Below are positions 8,676 to 18,410 of a DNA stretch of 64,000 bases, in pieces (the first letter of the stretch is position 1; each line of letters starts with the position of its first letter). This stretch comes from PALSA-693 sp963780345 (lineage in GTDB: Bacteria > Actinomycetota > Acidimicrobiia > Acidimicrobiales > Palsa-688): NCBI GenBank assembly GCA_963780345.1, contig CAWABU010000004.1, forward strand, positions 1 through 64,000, written 5' to 3'. The notes beneath the pieces are model-generated. The model ran no database searches. It was not told the origin of the DNA and was given only the letters and a program-made list of their open reading frames with translations. Position numbers and translations under genes: made by a program.

Positions 8676-9905
8676 ATGCAAGCTTCCGGCTACCTCTTCT
8701 CTGTACTGCCGGTCGCGGTGGCCACCGCGTGCGCCGTGTGGCCGATCCGCGGCCCGTTTCGTCGGCTCGGCACGGCCACCTACGTGGCGGGCTTCGCGCC
8801 CAGCCAGCTGCCGGTGCCCGTGGCGTGCTACCTGCTGGCGTCCACCGCCCTGTGTCTGGCCCAGGGCGGCCTGTGGTCGGCCTCCGGCCTGGTCGGCCTC
8901 GCTCTGACGCTGGGCGCGTTGGCCGGACTGGGGACGGTGGTGGCTCGGGCCCTGCCCACCGGGCGGGTGGTCGAGCGGACCCTGACGGCCTACGGCCCGG
9001 TAGAGGATCGGCCCGGTGGACCTGGCCCGCGGTCGTTGACCGGGCTGCGGCGCACCCGCCCGGTGGCCGCGGCGCTGCTGGTGCCGTTCCTCAGGCGTCG
9101 CCGCGACGTGCGACGCATAGCCGATCTGGCCTACGGCGACGCAGGGCGATTTCAGCGGCTGGACCTCTACCGGCACCGCTCTGGCCCAGACGGCGCGCCG
9201 GTGTTTGTCTACTTCCACGGCGGCCACTTCCACTCGGGTTCCAAGAACCGCGAGGCCCTGCCGCTGCTCTACCAGCTGGCCGCCAACGGCTGGATCGTCA
9301 TCAGCGCCAACTACCGGCTCGTGCCGGCCGCGTCGTTCCCCGACGCCCACGTGGACGCCAAGCTGGTCCTGGCCTGGGCCGGTGAACACGTCGCGGCGTA
9401 CGGCGGCGACCCGGGCGCCGTCGTGATCGCCGGCGACTCCGCGGGTGCGCACCTGGCAGCCTTCGCGGGGTTGACCGCAAATGACCCGACCTACCAGCCC
9501 GGCTTCGAGCAGGCCGACACCACGGTCACCGCGGTGGTCGGCCTGGGCGGCTACTACGGACCCCTCGACGACGCCCGTCCCGAGACCTCCCCGCTGACCC
9601 ACGCCCGCCACGACGCCCCGCCCTTCCTGCTCCTGCACGGCGACCGCGACTCGGCCGTTCCCGTCCAATGGGCCCGCCAGTTCGCCGCCGGCCTACGCGC
9701 CATCTCCCATGCCCCCGTGGAGCTGGTCGAGCTGCCCGGCGCCCAGCACGCGTTCGACCACTTCCAGACCCTGCGTAGCACCCCCGTCGCCGCCGCCATC
9801 CAAGTGTTCACCGCACGGACACGCCACCAGGACCAACCGCGCCTGACCACCACCAGCTGGGCGCCCCTCGGTGCGTGGAGCTCCCCGGCCTCGGCCTTGG
9901 GCTAG
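8676..9905 (+). CDS. alpha/beta-hydrolase (HSL/BD-FAE-like esterase) with N-terminal membrane segments
   Basis: ATG 8676 gives a 409-residue protein; the frame is open from TTG 8640, but ATG lies just before the first hydrophobic segment. Residues 1-90 contain two to three membrane helices. The hydrolase domain carries the oxyanion HGG at about residue 181, nucleophile GDSAG at 253-257 (Ser255), the acid in LLLHGDRDSAVP and the histidine in QHAFD, so the triad is complete. This matches carboxylesterase/lipase enzymes acting on short esters, here membrane-tethered. It is divergent from the LysR gene, which probably controls it. The C-terminal 40 residues are low-complexity. Confidence 0.85.
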   Translation: MQASGYLFSVLPVAVATACAVWPIRGPFRRLGTATYVAGFAPSQLPVPVACYLLASTALCLAQGGLWSASGLVGLALTLGALAGLGTVVARALPTGRVVERTLTAYGPVEDRPGGPGPRSLTGLRRTRPVAAALLVPFLRRRRDVRRIADLAYGDAGRFQRLDLYRHRSGPDGAPVFVYFHGGHFHSGSKNREALPLLYQLAANGWIVISANYRLVPAASFPDAHVDAKLVLAWAGEHVAAYGGDPGAVVIAGDSAGAHLAAFAGLTANDPTYQPGFEQADTTVTAVVGLGGYYGPLDDARPETSPLTHARHDAPPFLLLHGDRDSAVPVQWARQFAAGLRAISHAPVELVELPGAQHAFDHFQTLRSTPVAAAIQVFTARTRHQDQPRLTTTSWAPLGAWSSPASALG

Positions 9906-10518
9906 TCCAGCGACGTCAGCCCAGCCAACCGCGGCGGCGGCAATCGTCGCCCCGTGGATCAGTTCGTTCTTCGCCGCGCATTGATGACGATGGTGGGATG
10001 GAGCCACGTAACTCATCGGGTCTCAGCAGAGCACCATCGGGCGGCCCGGCAGACCGGTCGTAGGCAGCCAGGGTGGAGACAGACGCTAGAGAATCAACCC
10101 CTGGCCCACCATTACGCACCGTCTCTCTTCGGGAGTCGACAGCCATATCGGGCCCTATCGAAGTGGCCGATTACCAAGCCCGGTCGAAGAGGCCGATTAC
10201 CAAGCCCGGAGGATACCGGGGGCCTCGCAGGGTGACGTGCACATCGTCCCACCGCTCGCAGTCGCATTCGACACCAAACCGGTCCGACTCATAGAGAGGC
10301 TCGTCCTCCATCCCCCCAGTCTTGTCGCAGCGGCCTCATGGGACAGCGAAATATCGTCTATTACGAGGACTGGTGACAAGAAATCTAGTAATCGAATGTA
10401 CGGCTGCTCACGCAGCCGGTTCGTCTCAACTGCCAGCGAGCGGGTTCACGAAGCAGTCGGCACGAGCGAGTCGTACGTCGTGCGCCGGCACGAGCGAAAC
10501 GAGGTGACAACTTCACTT
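9906..10518. other. intergenic stretch with a 26-bp tandem duplication
   Basis: No gene is recognisable. Positions 10159-10184 and 10185-10210 are two tandem 26-bp units (core GGCCGATTACCAAGCCCGG) with two mismatches. Other open frames here are shadows. Confidence 0.5.
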
Positions 10519-10989
10519 CTACTCGTTGGGGCTGAGAACTACCACCGGGATGGTCCTCGGCGTGTGCGTTTGGTAGCCGGCGTAGCGTCCAGCGGCACCT
10601 GGGTGAAGCAATGGAGCCAGGCCGCGGTTGTTTCTATTGACAAGCGTCCACAGTTCCTTTCGCTCTTCGCCTCCGGCGGTACGAGCAGTCGCTTGCCGCT
10701 GCCGCCTCCCGACCTGCACCGTGACTGCAGGGTCTGCCGCCAGATTGTGGTACCAGCCGGGGTGTCGGTTGCTGCCTCCATTTGATGCCACCACGATGAG
10801 GTCATCGCCTCGTCGAGCGTAAATGAGTGCCACTGTCCGTGGGACACCGCTTCGGCGCCCCTTGGTCGTAAGCAGGAGCGCAGGTCGCAGGCCAGCGTGC
10901 TTGCCCACCAGCCCGCCCGACAGCCGGTAGACCGCCTGGTGCAGTCGCAGATATGGCAGTTGAAGAACCGCGGTAGGCGACCTGCTCAT
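10519..10989 (-). CDS. deazaflavin (F420)-dependent nitroreductase-family protein, Ddn-like
   Basis: ATG 10989 follows AAAGG at 8-10 nt and gives 156 residues, the usual size of this split-beta-barrel family. LTTKGRRSG, DDLIVVASNGG and HPGWYHNLAADP are the blocks that contact coenzyme F420 in mycobacterial Ddn. Family members reduce quinones, nitroimidazoles or other acceptors with F420H2 or simply bind F420. It implies an F420-making host. The gene is monocistronic. An upstream GTG at 11025 is possible but extends into poorly conserved sequence. Confidence 0.85.
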   Translation of the reverse strand: MSRSPTAVLQLPYLRLHQAVYRLSGGLVGKHAGLRPALLLTTKGRRSGVPRTVALIYARRGDDLIVVASNGGSNRHPGWYHNLAADPAVTVQVGRRQRQATARTAGGEERKELWTLVNRNNRGLAPLLHPGAAGRYAGYQTHTPRTIPVVVLSPNE

Positions 10990-11122
10990 AGCTGACAGCC
11001 TTTCGTGTGAAGCAGACGGGGGCACTCTGCTGCTTCATCAACACTGATCGTGAGTCATTCAAGTACAGATTGCCGCATCTGCGCTTGCAGCGCCTTTTGG
11101 GCTTGCCTCGAGCCGGGAAACC

Positions 11123-11500
11123 GGGTGAGTCGACGGGGGGAATCGCACCCCCCGCCGCTCTCAGGACCGGACGTGACAGTCTCCCGTCATCCGGCCCCCA
11201 CAGTCCGGCCGTTGGTGAATGCGACGAAGCTGCCAGTGGGCGAACAGCTTGGGGTCACGGCGACAGATCCGCTGCAGCCATTCCATCGCCCGCAGGTATC
11301 TCTTGCGGAACCGCTTGAACTTGTGCGTGGCCCAACGAGTCAGGTGCTCGTTGATACGCCACGCGAGGAAGCGCAACTCGGAGCGGTAGAAGGCTCCGTA
11401 GTAGTTGATCCAGCCCCGCACCACAGGGTTGATTTGCGCGGCGATGCTGGACAGGTCCTCGCTGGTTCGACGACTGAGATCCTCGACGGCATCGAACTGC
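11123..11500 (-). mobile_element. group II intron 3' end (maturase C-terminus and domains V/VI)
   Basis: On the minus strand a frame from about 11490 to the stop at 11161 reads INPVVRGWINYYGAFYRSE and FKRFRKRYLRAMEWLQ, the maturase (GIIM) domain that ends group II intron-encoded proteins. The RNA that follows fits domain V (a 34-nt hairpin, about 11164-11197) and domain VI (G-rich stem, about 11125-11162). The reverse transcriptase domain and the 5' ribozyme domains are missing, so the element is immobile unless helped in trans. Confidence 0.75.
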
Positions 11501-12233
11501 CGACTCCCTCGCGGCCCCAGCAGCCCCACTACCCCACTCCGGAGCGGTCGGTCGGCATCGAACTGTGACGTCCCGCCTCAAACCATGGCGGCCGTGCCGG
11601 CCGTAACGCACGAACGTCTGAGCGACCTCTGGAGTGGGGGACCAGCGGGACGTTATGGAGCATCCATCAACGGCACTTATCGGCTAGGCCAGGCGCGGGT
11701 TTCTGTGGCATTCGGACGAGCGTTCTGGGCCGGTCCCGGCCTCTGAGTGGGGGCGTGGAACGCCGGTTCGGCGCTACGCCTGAAGGCACTCATCGCGTTC
11801 CAAAGGCGTCGTTATCCGCCGCTTTCGAGGAAGACGGAGTCCCCGTACTCAACTGTGTCTCGGACTGTAGGCGGGATGCCGTCCGCATTGACATAGCTGC
11901 GCTGACCTGCGGTTTTCCGCCCGCGAGGCTCTGACCAGGCCTTTTCTAGTGTTGGTTGTGTTGGTAGACGACTGCTGACGTTGGGAAAATGGGGTCCGTT
12001 CGGGGTCCGTGGGGTCCGTTTTGGGAAGGGTTGCGTGTATCGCCCTAACCGGGGGACGGCAGGTCAGATGCGGGGCGTCACGGTCTCTTCGAACGGACCT
12101 TGCTGAAGGGACGATTTTTGTGCTGGATCAAGCATGACGCTGATCGGTCGCGTTACGCTCCGGAGGCGAGGGCTGGCGTTGGGAGCCATGCCTCGCTCGG
12201 AATCATCGGGTGCAGGGGCTTTAGGAGGACCGG
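11501..12233. other. intergenic stretch; triplicated GGGGTCCGT
   Basis: No gene is recognisable. Three copies of GGGGTCCGT occur at 11991-11999, 12002-12010 and 12011-12019, about 220 bp upstream of the flavin oxidase gene. The ribosome-binding site AGGAGG at 12221-12226 ends the region. Confidence 0.5.
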
Positions 12234-13608
12234 ATGACCAAGCCAACCATCGAGCAGTTGCGAGCAGAGGTGCGGGCACCGATCCTGACCTCCTCAGATC
12301 CCGGCTATGACGAGGCTAGGGCGGTCCACAACGGCATGTTCGACAAGCGCCCGGAGGTGATCGTCAGGGCCGAGCAGACCGCGGATGTGGTCGGGGCGGT
12401 GAACTTCGCCCGTGAGGCCGGACTGGACTTGTCGATCAAGGGCGGCGGACATAGCGCCCCCGGTTTCGGCACCAACGACGGTGGGGTGGTCATCGACCTG
12501 TCGCTAATGCGAAATGTGCTGGTGGACCCGGCGGCCCGGACCGCCCAAACCGGTGGCGGGGCCACCTGGGGTGATTTCAACTACGCCACCCATGCCTTCG
12601 GGCTGGCCACCACCGGTGGCATCATTTCCACTACCGGTGTGGCCGGGCTCACTCTGGGCGGCGGCATCGGTCACCTGGCTCGGGGCTATGGCCTCAGCCT
12701 CGACAACCTGCTCTCGGCCCAGGTGGTCACCGCCGACGGTCAGGTGCGTACGGCCAGCGCCGGACAGAACGAGGATCTGTTCTGGGCGCTGCGGGGTGGC
12801 GGCGGCAACTTCGGGGTGGTCACGTCCTTCGAGTTCCAGTTGCACCCGGTGAACGACGTGTACGTGGGGTTGTTCTTCTACGAACTCGACCAGGCCGGGA
12901 ACCTGGCGGTTCCATCGGGATTTCATCAAGGACGCACCCGAGGCGTACGGCTGTTTCCCGGCCTTTCAGATCGCCCCGCCCTTGCCATTCATCCCCGAGG
13001 ACCGCCATGGCGACACGTTCTGTCTTGCCGTGGTCCACTGGTCGGGGCCGCTGGATCAGGGCGAGAACGCCATGAAGCCGTTCCGGGACCTGGCCCCGGT
13101 GGTGGCCGAGATGGTAGGACCGATGCCCTACCCGGCGTTGAACTCGGCGTTCGATGTCCTTTATCCCAAGGGGATCCGGGCCTACTGGAAGGGCAACTTC
13201 GTGACCGAGTTGACCGACGCCGCTATCGAAGCGCACCTGGCCCACGGGCCGAAAGTGCCCGAGGTCAGCGCCACCATGCACCTCTACCCCATTAATGGGG
13301 CCTGCCATCGCGTCGCCGCCGATGCGACCGCCTTCGCTTACCGCGACGCCAACTTCGCCACCGTGATCCTGGCCTCCTGGTCGGACCCGGCCGTCGACGC
13401 GGAAAGGATCCAGTGGGTCCGGGATTACTACGCGGCCACTGCGCCGCATTCTGAGCCGGGCGGCTACATCAACTTCATGGACGACGACGACGGTTCCCGG
13501 ATCCGGGACAACTACAAGGGCAACTACGACCGGCTGGCGGCCATCAAGCGCACCTACGACCCCGACAACCTCTTCCACCTCAACCAGAACATCCCACCGT
13601 CGGGCTGA
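12234..13608 (+). CDS. FAD-linked oxidase (BBE-domain, berberine-bridge type), one frameshift near 12905
   Basis: ATG 12234 follows AGGAGG at 7 nt. The first frame holds the FAD-binding PCMH domain (IKGGGHSAPGFGTNDGG, TTGGIISTTGVAGLTLGGGIG). At about 12905 the reading shifts into the frame ending at 13608, with the substrate domain (FIKDAPEAYG, YPALNSAFD) and the BBE signature YRGNYDRL-like block followed by YDPDNLFHLNQNI. Repaired length is about 457 residues, normal for the family, which oxidises alcohols, sugars or alkaloid-like substrates with O2. The ABM-like gene follows after 40 nt, likely one operon. The single shift inside well-kept sequence looks like an indel in reading or a very recent mutation. 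Confidence 0.85.
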
Positions 13609-13648
13609 CCACGAATCGGGCGGTCTGTAACTATAAGGGAGGTATCTC

Positions 13649-14245
13649 GTGCACGCACGGATCACCACCGTGACTGGGGCCACCAAGATCGACGAAGGCG
13701 TCGAACACCTTCGCGACGTGGTGGTGCCCCAGCTCCAGCAACAGAAGGGTTACCGGGGCTTGACCGCCAACGGGGATCGAGCCGCTGGGATCGTCGGCGT
13801 TTTGACCCTGTGGGAAACCCAAGACGATCTCGACGCCAGCGAGAGCATGGTGGACAAGGTCCGCCGGGAGGCCGTGGCAGCCTTCGGTGGCAGTACCCAG
13901 ACGGTCGAGCGGTACGAGCAGACCGTCGCTCAAGTCGGCCCGAATCCGCCCGCCCTGGGTTCGAAGCTGCAGATCCGGCGGGTCAAGATGGACCCGGCCA
14001 GAGTCGAAGACAATCTGGCGTTCTTCAAGTCGACCGTGCTACCCGACATCGTGGCCACCCCCGGCTTCCAATCGGTCCGACAGATGATCAACCGCAGCAC
14101 CGGTGAGGGTGTGGTCGGCACCGTCTGGGCTGATGACGAGTCTTTGCAGACGGCGACCGCCAACGCTGACGAGCGGCGGGCCCTGTCGCGGGGCGTCGAG
14201 TTTGGCGAAGTGGCTACCCGCGAGTTGATCTTCCAGGCCTCGTAG
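13649..14245 (+). CDS. two-domain ABM-like (dimeric alpha/beta barrel) protein
   Basis: GTG 13649 is preceded by GGGAGG at 7 nt. The 198-residue product contains two similar halves (about 1-95 and 105-198), each shaped like an antibiotic-biosynthesis-monooxygenase or Dabb ferredoxin-like unit (HLRDVVVPQLQQQKGYRGL and FFKSTVLPDIVATPGFQSV). Such folds act as cofactor-free oxygenases, haem-degrading enzymes or unknown-function binding proteins. Coupling to the upstream flavin oxidase suggests action on the same substrate or product. There is no His/Asn pattern that would settle the chemistry. Confidence 0.7.
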   Translation: MHARITTVTGATKIDEGVEHLRDVVVPQLQQQKGYRGLTANGDRAAGIVGVLTLWETQDDLDASESMVDKVRREAVAAFGGSTQTVERYEQTVAQVGPNPPALGSKLQIRRVKMDPARVEDNLAFFKSTVLPDIVATPGFQSVRQMINRSTGEGVVGTVWADDESLQTATANADERRALSRGVEFGEVATRELIFQAS

Positions 14246-14605
14246 GTCGGTGCTGCCACTGGCAGTACCGCTCAGGCGGTAGCGGCGCACTGGTCGGGCC
14301 GATCTTGGCCCAAAGGCTCACCCAGTCCGACTGGTCCCGTTGGGACAGCGACACCCAAAACCCGCATCATACAAGGCAGTCTCCACCCGGACTGGTGAGT
14401 CCATACCCGGAAACCCGGCCAGATGCCCGTCGCCTGATACCACACATAGACGACCAAACCCATACAACCAATCCGACACACACCCGGGACAGCGCCGTCG
14501 GAGGCTGGGACAGCGCCGTCGGAGGCTCCATGACGTCCCCGTCCCCCTCCCGGCCGTCTCAAGCCCAACCCGGACGTCTAAAGCCTGGGCCCTTCGACGA
14601 TCTTC
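14246..14605. other. intergenic, no gene recognised
   Basis: The open frames here are shadows. A short direct repeat (GCCGTCGGAGGCTGGGACA-like, about 14495-14528) is the only visible structure. Confidence 0.45.
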
Positions 14606-14617
14606 GCTCAGCTCCGA

Positions 14618-15150
14618 ATGCGCCGCTACCTGGCCTGGACTTACGGGCTGGCTGTGGTCGGGGTGGGAGTGTTCGGCACCATGGCCGCCGACGTTCTCCA
14701 CGTCGGCTTCGGCGTCCCCTACCCGGTATCGACCGTCCTCTACGGCATGGTCCTGGCCGCGGTCTTTGTCGGCTGGCAGAAGACCGAGAAGACGCTGTCG
14801 ATCCACAGCCTCGACACGGCGCGCCGGGAGGGCTTCTACTGAGCTGCGATGGCCGCCACCGTTGCGATCGGCACCGCCCAGGGCGACCTCACCGCCACGA
14901 CGTTCGGGCTCGGCTATCTGGCCTCGGCGTTCCTGTTCGCCGGCATCATTGCGGTGCCCGCCATCGGCTGGTCGAAGTTCAATCGGAACCCCGTCTTTTC
15001 GTTCTGGTTTGCCTACGTGGTCACCCGGCCCTCGGTGCCTCGGTCGCCGACTGGCTGGGCAAGCCCCGGAGCGCCGGCGGGCTGGGGTGGGGCGGCGGGG
15101 CCGTCGCCATCGGGTTGGCCCTGGCATCTTCTGTCTCGTCGCCTAGCTGG
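14618..15150 (+). pseudogene. COG4705 (DUF347-repeat) membrane protein with nonsense and frameshift
   Basis: Frame 14618-14842 reads three membrane-type segments ending in RREGFY, then TGA. The very next codons continue in the same frame with AAMAATVAIGTAQGDL and another two helices, so TGA replaces the Trp usual at FYW. Near 15030 a shift leads to LGASVADWLGKP, the family's last repeat. COG4705 proteins are integral membrane proteins of about 250 residues, often linked to manganese or stress responses but not assigned a reaction. Here two lesions should inactivate the gene, and the N-terminal repeat is also degraded. Confidence 0.7.
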
Positions 15151-15235
15151 CCGTCACCCGTGCCGATGTCCAGGACCGTGACCGCGGCCGCTTCCGGGCG
15201 CGGCCAGGCCAATTCCTGGTAACAACCCCGGAGAC

Positions 15236-16909
15236 TCAACCGTAATAGCGCTGCGTGTTGCCGGTGGACGGATACTTCAAGCCGACCGGCCCGGCACCAA
15301 AGACCCGAAGCAGATTGCCGGTGACGACCTGCATGAGACGAGCCGGGCAGGTGGCCCGGCCGGCGCAGTCCTGAAGGGACGGGATCCAGCCGACGGTTCC
15401 GCTCGAAAAGACGCCGGCGTGACTGCGCGGCAGCGTGTAATAGGTGGTGTCGGCGTAGTCGCGGTCGGGATGCCCGGTGATCGTCACCCGCGAGTGGGCG
15501 AGGATCTCGACGCCGGGTGGCGTGTCACCGAGGGCCGGATCGTAGCCCTGGAAATCCCCGCTCAAGACACCAGGGATCCTGGCGCCAAGGCCAAGTCCTG
15601 TGCCCGCGAACAGCCACGAGGACGGGAGGGAGACAACAAGCGGAAAGGACCCGTCGTTGTAATACCCCACGTAGTCGGCACCGACGAGCTCGCTGTCTGT
15701 CATCTCGGCGGGCGCCTGGCCCCACCAGTTTTGCGACACTTCAGCGTTGTCGACACCGAACAGCGGGTCGGCCTGGGGGTCCCGATAGTTGACCATCTCG
15801 CGATCCGGGCCGAGCGGCGACGACTGCAGCCGCACCTTGCGCAGGACCGGGCTGGCTCCAAAAAAGATCAGATTGACACCGTGGTTGGCCGCCGCTGTCG
15901 CCGCCTCTCGCATCTCGAGCGACCACTCCTCGTCGTGGCCCGGGGAGATCATTACCCGGTGGTCGCTCAGCAGGTGTCCGTCGGTCGACAGGGTGATGTC
16001 GGTCCAGTAGGTGACATCGAGGCTGTGTTGCTCGGCGAAGCGGGTCAGCGGATAGACCAGGGACAGGTACGATGCCGCGCCCTTGCCGTTGGCGTAGGGC
16101 CGGTCAAACGACACCACTCTCGAGCGACTCGAGCACGGATACACGCCCGGAGCGCAGGCGGTCGCACCCTGATAGAGGTCGTAATGCCCGTACGGGTTGA
16201 AGGCCTGATCGGTCAGAACGCCGGACATGATCACGTAGGTGGCGTCACTGGCCGGATCCCATACCGTCAGCGGCACGTAGCTCTGCTGGCCGCCGCTGCC
16301 GATCAGCTTCAACAGGTACTGACCTTGGACCCAGGCCGCGGTGATGTCGACCGGTAAGGACGAGTGCCAGTTGCACTGCACCATGTTGGTGCCGGCGGTG
16401 ACCGGGCAAGCGGGCTGACGCTCCGTCGGGATCCGGGCTGATTGCCAGATGAGGCGCCCACCCAATCCCTGGTAGTAACCCATGCGGTAGGCCTCAACGT
16501 CGAAGCTGTTCGCCGCGGTCGACACATAGAGCGTCACCGCCTGCCCCGGCTCGGCCTGGACCAGGCTGGCGTACCCGGCGATACCATTTGGGGGCTGGGC
16601 GCCCGTGATCTGCCAGGAGGCGGTGCCCGGTTTGGCATTCTCGTCGCCCACCCACGCGGCCGTGACGCCATACTGGCTCGACCCCCCGGTACGGCCGGGA
16701 GGCGTGGACGAGACGGCAGTGCCGGTCTGGACGCGGCCCGCCATCGACGGTGATGCCGGATGGGCCGCCCCGGCCCGGGACACACTCAGGTGGCCGGTCG
16801 CGGCCAGCCCGCCGACGCCCACCCCGACCGCCACCACCGCTGCCGCCGCGACCGCGACCACCAGACCGCGGCCCCTCGGGACGCCGTTATGGTGAGCACG
16901 AGGCATCAA
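15236..16909 (-). CDS. membrane-anchored DMFase-beta-like (N,N-dimethylformamidase C-terminal fold) surface protein
   Basis: This 557-residue protein has a basic N-terminus and an Ala/Val membrane anchor at about residues 14-36, then an extracytoplasmic part. From about residue 75 it matches proteins with the N,N-dimethylformamidase beta-subunit C-terminal domain: an N-terminal beta domain (YRMGYYQGLGGRLIW), then the amidotransferase-like core with DRPYANG, DVTYWTDITL, ISPGHDEEWSLEMREA and NLIFFGAS. Most such actinobacterial proteins are uncharacterised, and amidase activity is not established. The neighbour to the right is a DUF3048 lipoprotein in the same direction, both cell-surface. Confidence 0.8.
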   Translation of the reverse strand: MMPRAHHNGVPRGRGLVVAVAAAAVVAVGVGVGGLAATGHLSVSRAGAAHPASPSMAGRVQTGTAVSSTPPGRTGGSSQYGVTAAWVGDENAKPGTASWQITGAQPPNGIAGYASLVQAEPGQAVTLYVSTAANSFDVEAYRMGYYQGLGGRLIWQSARIPTERQPACPVTAGTNMVQCNWHSSLPVDITAAWVQGQYLLKLIGSGGQQSYVPLTVWDPASDATYVIMSGVLTDQAFNPYGHYDLYQGATACAPGVYPCSSRSRVVSFDRPYANGKGAASYLSLVYPLTRFAEQHSLDVTYWTDITLSTDGHLLSDHRVMISPGHDEEWSLEMREAATAAANHGVNLIFFGASPVLRKVRLQSSPLGPDREMVNYRDPQADPLFGVDNAEVSQNWWGQAPAEMTDSELVGADYVGYYNDGSFPLVVSLPSSWLFAGTGLGLGARIPGVLSGDFQGYDPALGDTPPGVEILAHSRVTITGHPDRDYADTTYYTLPRSHAGVFSSGTVGWIPSLQDCAGRATCPARLMQVVTGNLLRVFGAGPVGLKYPSTGNTQRYYG

Positions 16910-16940
16910 CCAGCGGCCTTTTGTTGGCTTGCGCCATCTC

Positions 16941-18056
16941 CTACCGGGTGACCGTCACCGGAATCGTGGTCGGCACCAACTCTACCCAGGTGGGGCCGGG
17001 CTGCAACGGAATCGGATCACCGCGGGCATCGAGGAACCGGGTGTCGTCGTTCAGGCTGGGCCGGGCCCAATGGCCGGTGATAACGGCGCCGTCGCGGAAC
17101 ACCTGAGCCGGGCCGGACCCGGTGAGCACCAGCTGGTTTTCGTGAATGCCGGTGGCGTCCTCCACGTACGGGCTCGGGTACATGACCACCTTCATGACAA
17201 TAATGTTCGTCGCGGTGATGTCGCCTCCCTCCCCCCTGGTGGCGGGACCCGCGCCCGCGTACGAGCGCAGCCACTCCGCCTGGCGGGGCAGCCACGTCCA
17301 GGTCAGATCGGAGTACAGGTAGTTGACGTTGACGGTGGCGGCGGCGGAATGCGCGGGGAGCGCCCCGTACTGGAACACCGGAGCCGGCGCCACCTGCGGG
17401 GCGTGCTGGGCGACCCCGCCGGCATAGAGCACCGCCGTGTCACTGACCAGGTTGTGCGGGGCGTAACGGTCGCCGTCGCGCCAGTAGGCGCTGAGGGGGG
17501 CCCGAAAGATACCGACGTCGACGAGCGAGGACGAGTCAACCTTGGTGACCACCGGGCCGATGGCGCCGGCGTAGGCGAATAGCGGGTGGGCGCCGTACTG
17601 GCTGACGATGTTCGGATCGATGAGCCGGCCCGACCGGATCGGCTCGATGCGGCTGGCGTCGTGGCACTGATAGACGACGATGAAACGGGTGATCCCGCCC
17701 TCCACCGGCTCTTCGTAGACGACGTCGGCCGTGGAAAGACCGGACTGGGGCCACGCCTGAGGCAGATTTTCCACCTTGACCGCCAGGGCCGGGCGCGGCG
17801 GGACCCGCCCACCCGGCGCCGGGAGCCCGGTCAGCGGGCAGGTCGCGACCCGGAGAGGCGCTTGCACCGGCCGCGGCGCGGACGTCGGTGGCGTGGGGGC
17901 GGCCGGCGCCGAGGCCCGGGTCACGGTCGTGCTTGGCGGGCTGGCGACGGTGTGGCCCCGTCCGCAGGCCGTGGCCATTCCGCCCATGACGAGGACCCCT
18001 AGCACCATCCGGACCGTGCGGCGCTCGACACGACCAAGACGGTTTGGCACCGCCAT
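16941..18056 (-). CDS. DUF3048 (YerB-like) lipoprotein
   Basis: Start ATG 18056 gives a signal peptide ending in the lipobox MATAC (Cys about residue 32 from that Met), so the product is a lipid-anchored exported protein of about 371 residues. After a Pro/Thr-rich linker come the DUF3048 features CPLTGLP, RPALAVKVENLP, ADVVYEEPVEGGITRFIVVY and RSGRLIDPNIVSQYGA, with the C-terminal DUF3048_C part ending in WVELVPT. The family is widespread in Gram-positive envelopes without a proven reaction. It lies 31 bp upstream of the DMFase-like gene on the same strand, so they may share a transcript. Confidence 0.85.
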   Translation of the reverse strand: MAVPNRLGRVERRTVRMVLGVLVMGGMATACGRGHTVASPPSTTVTRASAPAAPTPPTSAPRPVQAPLRVATCPLTGLPAPGGRVPPRPALAVKVENLPQAWPQSGLSTADVVYEEPVEGGITRFIVVYQCHDASRIEPIRSGRLIDPNIVSQYGAHPLFAYAGAIGPVVTKVDSSSLVDVGIFRAPLSAYWRDGDRYAPHNLVSDTAVLYAGGVAQHAPQVAPAPVFQYGALPAHSAAATVNVNYLYSDLTWTWLPRQAEWLRSYAGAGPATRGEGGDITATNIIVMKVVMYPSPYVEDATGIHENQLVLTGSGPAQVFRDGAVITGHWARPSLNDDTRFLDARGDPIPLQPGPTWVELVPTTIPVTVTR

Positions 18057-18136
18057 AAGGTAACGGCCTGGGTCCGCAGAATCGCGGCAAGACGCCCGAG
18101 TATCCGGGGTGGGGCCAGGGCGTCGGCGGTAAGACA

Positions 18137-18316
18137 AGGTGCTCGGAGCCGGGCCGCCTCGGCGAGGGCAGTCGGCAGGACCCGCTCCCCGCTGAACAGG
18201 GTGCGCTGGCAGTCGTCGACGCCGATGACCATCGGGTCCGGCCCGCCCACCTCGAGGAGCCGGTCCACGGCGTCGACGGTCAACCCCCGGAGGTCGGCAT
18301 CGTAGAAGGCCACTAG
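18137..18316 (-). pseudogene. possible glycosyltransferase fragment
   Basis: About 60 residues read LVAFYDADLRGLTVDAVDRL then FSGERVLPTAL, resembling the DxD region and following loop of GT2-type transferases such as glucosyl-3-phosphoglycerate synthase. There is no start, and no continuation on either side. Identification is tentative. Confidence 0.3.
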
Positions 18317-18410
18317 TGGGGCGGCACGAAACCTTCTGCCGATAATCCCACAGTTGTAGTTTCGTAGGGGCGGAATTTCGTGGGCGGGCGGAGCCTGGAC
18401 TTGGGAGGTC

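Noticed and set aside
8628..9668. 346-residue minus-strand frame opposite the esterase
   Set aside because: It is a GC-rich shadow with no motif; the plus frame has a complete hydrolase triad.
14618..15150. UGA decoded as tryptophan
   Set aside because: Several intact genes end in TGA and no other in-frame TGA occurs in conserved genes, so a recoded genetic code is not supported.
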